Positions 62,906 to 64,000 of a stretch of 64,000 bases of DNA are shown one piece after another (position 1 is the stretch's first letter; the number at the start of each line of letters is the position of its first letter). The notes beneath the pieces were generated by a model. That model saw only the letters and a program-made list of their open reading frames with translations, was not told the origin of the DNA and did no database searches. The DNA is from Shinella kummerowiae. GTDB lineage: Bacteria > Pseudomonadota > Alphaproteobacteria > Rhizobiales > Rhizobiaceae. The stretch spans positions 124,001 through 188,000 of the forward strand of contig NZ_WUMK01000010.1 in NCBI RefSeq assembly GCF_009827055.1, written 5' to 3'. Both the position numbers and the translations under genes were made by a program.

Positions 62906-63691
62906 ATGGCTGAATTCCAGGGAAAAATCGCACTTGTCACCGGCACGTCCGGCATTGGCCTCGCCTCGGCGACCCGTCTTGCCTCTTCCGGCGCCACTGT
63001 TCTTGCCTGCGGCAACGATCCGTCCGCCAACGCTGCTTTCGACAAGGTTGCCCGTGAATGGGGACTGTCGATGTCGGCGCGTCGCGTCGATGTATCGGTC
63101 GAAGCGGAGGTGGAGGCAGCGGTCCGCGAAGTGGTGCTGCGACATGGCGGCCTCGACATCATCGTCAACGCCGCGGCCGTGCATCCGTTCGGCACCGTCC
63201 TCGATACCAGCGTCGAGACCTGGCATCGTTGCCTTTCGGTGAATGTCGGCTCGATCTACCTGACCGGGCGTTTCGGCATTCCGGAAATGGCAAAGCGCGG
63301 TGGGGGAGCCATCGTAAACATTTCCTCGGTGCAGGGGCATGCCTGCCAGCAGAATGTTGCGGCCTATGTCGCTTCCAAAGGGGCGATCCACGCGCTGACC
63401 CGCGCCATGGCGCTCGATCACGCGGCCGCAAAGGTTCGCGTGAACTCGATCAGTCCCGGCTCGGTGCGCACGCCACTGCTTTCGCTCGCCGCACGCACCT
63501 ATGGCGGGGAGGGGGTTAGCGAGGAGGAGGCGTTCGCCCGCTTCGGCGCGGCTCATCCGATCGGACGCATCGGCGAACCGGAGGAGGTGGCCGAACTCGT
63601 GGCGCATCTCGTCTCGGATCGTGGGGCTTTCATCACCGGCTCGGACTTCCGCATCGACGGTGGTCTGACGGCGGGCATCGGCGTCAAGTAA
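62906..63691 (+). CDS. SDR family dehydrogenase
   Basis: The 261-residue SDR has TGTSGIG, VNAAAVHPFG, NISSVQG and YVASK, and ends in FRIDGGLTAGIGVK. ATG 62906 has GGAG upstream; GTG 62894 would add four residues. Following the importer operon and preceding a UxuA-like gene, it may reduce or oxidise a hexuronate or ketose (a UxuB-like step), but the family cannot fix the substrate. Confidence 0.88.
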   Translation: MAEFQGKIALVTGTSGIGLASATRLASSGATVLACGNDPSANAAFDKVAREWGLSMSARRVDVSVEAEVEAAVREVVLRHGGLDIIVNAAAVHPFGTVLDTSVETWHRCLSVNVGSIYLTGRFGIPEMAKRGGGAIVNISSVQGHACQQNVAAYVASKGAIHALTRAMALDHAAAKVRVNSISPGSVRTPLLSLAARTYGGEGVSEEEAFARFGAAHPIGRIGEPEEVAELVAHLVSDRGAFITGSDFRIDGGLTAGIGVK

Positions 63692-63710
63692 TCGAACAGG
63701 AAACGACAAG

Positions 63711-64000
63711 ATGAAGATCGGCCTTGGGCTTTACCGGGAGCAGCTCACCCGCGACAATTTCCAGTTCGCGCTGCAGGCGGGCGCGACACATGTCGTCGCG
63801 CACCTGACGAACTATTTTGCCGGAAAGGACCCTAAGATCGACAGCGGTGACCAGGGTGGCTGGGGCGATTGTTCCAACGATAAGCTCTGGTCCTTCGAGG
63901 AACTATCAGGTTTCGTGCGTGAGGTGCGTGCTGCGGGCCTTGAAGTGGCTGCCATCGAGAATTTCTCGCCGCGGTTCTGGTCCGACGTCCTCCTCGATGG
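63711..64000 (+). CDS. Mannonate dehydratase-like TIM-barrel protein, cut by window end
   Basis: An open frame of 96 codons begins ATG 63711 (AGGAAAC upstream) and runs off the window without a stop. It reads MKIGLGLYREQLTRDNFQFA at the start and IENFSPRFWSDVLLD at the end, the pattern of mannonate dehydratase/xylose isomerase-like sugar enzymes. It is 19 bp after the SDR gene in the same operon and differs from the complete uxuA at 57077-58276. Confidence 0.8.
   Translation, partial: MKIGLGLYREQLTRDNFQFALQAGATHVVAHLTNYFAGKDPKIDSGDQGGWGDCSNDKLWSFEELSGFVREVRAAGLEVAAIENFSPRFWSDVLLD

Noticed and set aside
1-64000. CRISPR arrays, insertion sequences, tRNA or rRNA genes
   Set aside because: I saw no regularly spaced repeats, transposase-like proteins, or tRNA/rRNA patterns when reading both strands; a profile search would be decisive.

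Overview
This 64 kb window is GC-rich, densely coded alphaproteobacterial DNA. It is most likely from a Rhizobiaceae member (Rhizobium, Agrobacterium, Shinella or Ensifer type). The reasons are the chromosomal lpiA-acvB pair, the number of ABC importers for small organic compounds, and the rhizobial style of the encoded proteins; this is inference from gene content, not a phylogeny. I see no rRNA, tRNA, CRISPR, insertion sequence or phage gene, and no gene-free stretch longer than about 210 bases.

The window is a row of self-contained catabolic or transport modules, most with their own regulator. (A) 177-7836, minus strand: GntR regulator, polyamine-type ABC importer, RraA-like enzyme, HpcH/HpaI aldolase, ThDP decarboxylase. 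(B) 8041-17305, plus strand: CUT1 sugar ABC importer with IolE-like isomerase, NagB-like protein, ROK kinase, Gfo/Idh/MocA oxidoreductase, TetR regulator and bicupin; a near-perfect palindrome sits on its promoter. (C) 17331-23104: lysyl-phosphatidylglycerol synthase lpiA with its hydrolase acvB, then a SulP transporter. (D) 23101-29781, minus strand: LysR regulator, aldehyde dehydrogenase, MFS transporter, enolase-superfamily acid-sugar enzyme, GMC oxidoreductase. (E) 29980-40003, plus strand: an atypical aspartase/fumarase-superfamily lyase, aldehyde dehydrogenase, aldo/keto reductase, dipeptide-type ABC importer and a second LysR. (F) 40123-46362: two divergent four-gene operons for membrane-lipid modification (cyclopropane-synthase-like methyltransferase, DUF1295, lipocalin, FAD oxidoreductase, DUF1365, DUF2147, DUF2177). 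(G) 46513-56204: SorC regulator, FGGY kinase, split transketolase, two SDR dehydrogenases and a ribose-type ABC importer. (H) 56376-64000: mannonate dehydratase, RraA-like enzyme, FCD-type GntR regulator, second ribose-type ABC importer, SDR, and the start of a second mannonate-dehydratase-like enzyme cut by the window end.

Within each module the logic is import, oxidation or isomerisation, then cleavage into central metabolites. Genes are tightly packed, with many ATGA-type stop/start overlaps. Three modules carry operator-like DNA that can be paired with a local regulator: the TetR-type palindrome at 7977-8004, three copies of an RTGAATWWWTAT-like motif around the SorC/transketolase locus (48301-51808), and three copies of a TTGTTGGWCCA-like motif at 58311-58450 beside the FCD-GntR gene.

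The least conventional parts are module E (lyase with several active-site substitutions, between two LysR genes), module F (a lipid-modification cluster with no sigma factor in the window) and module G (SDR, FGGY kinase and split transketolase, reminiscent of branched or unusual pentose use).
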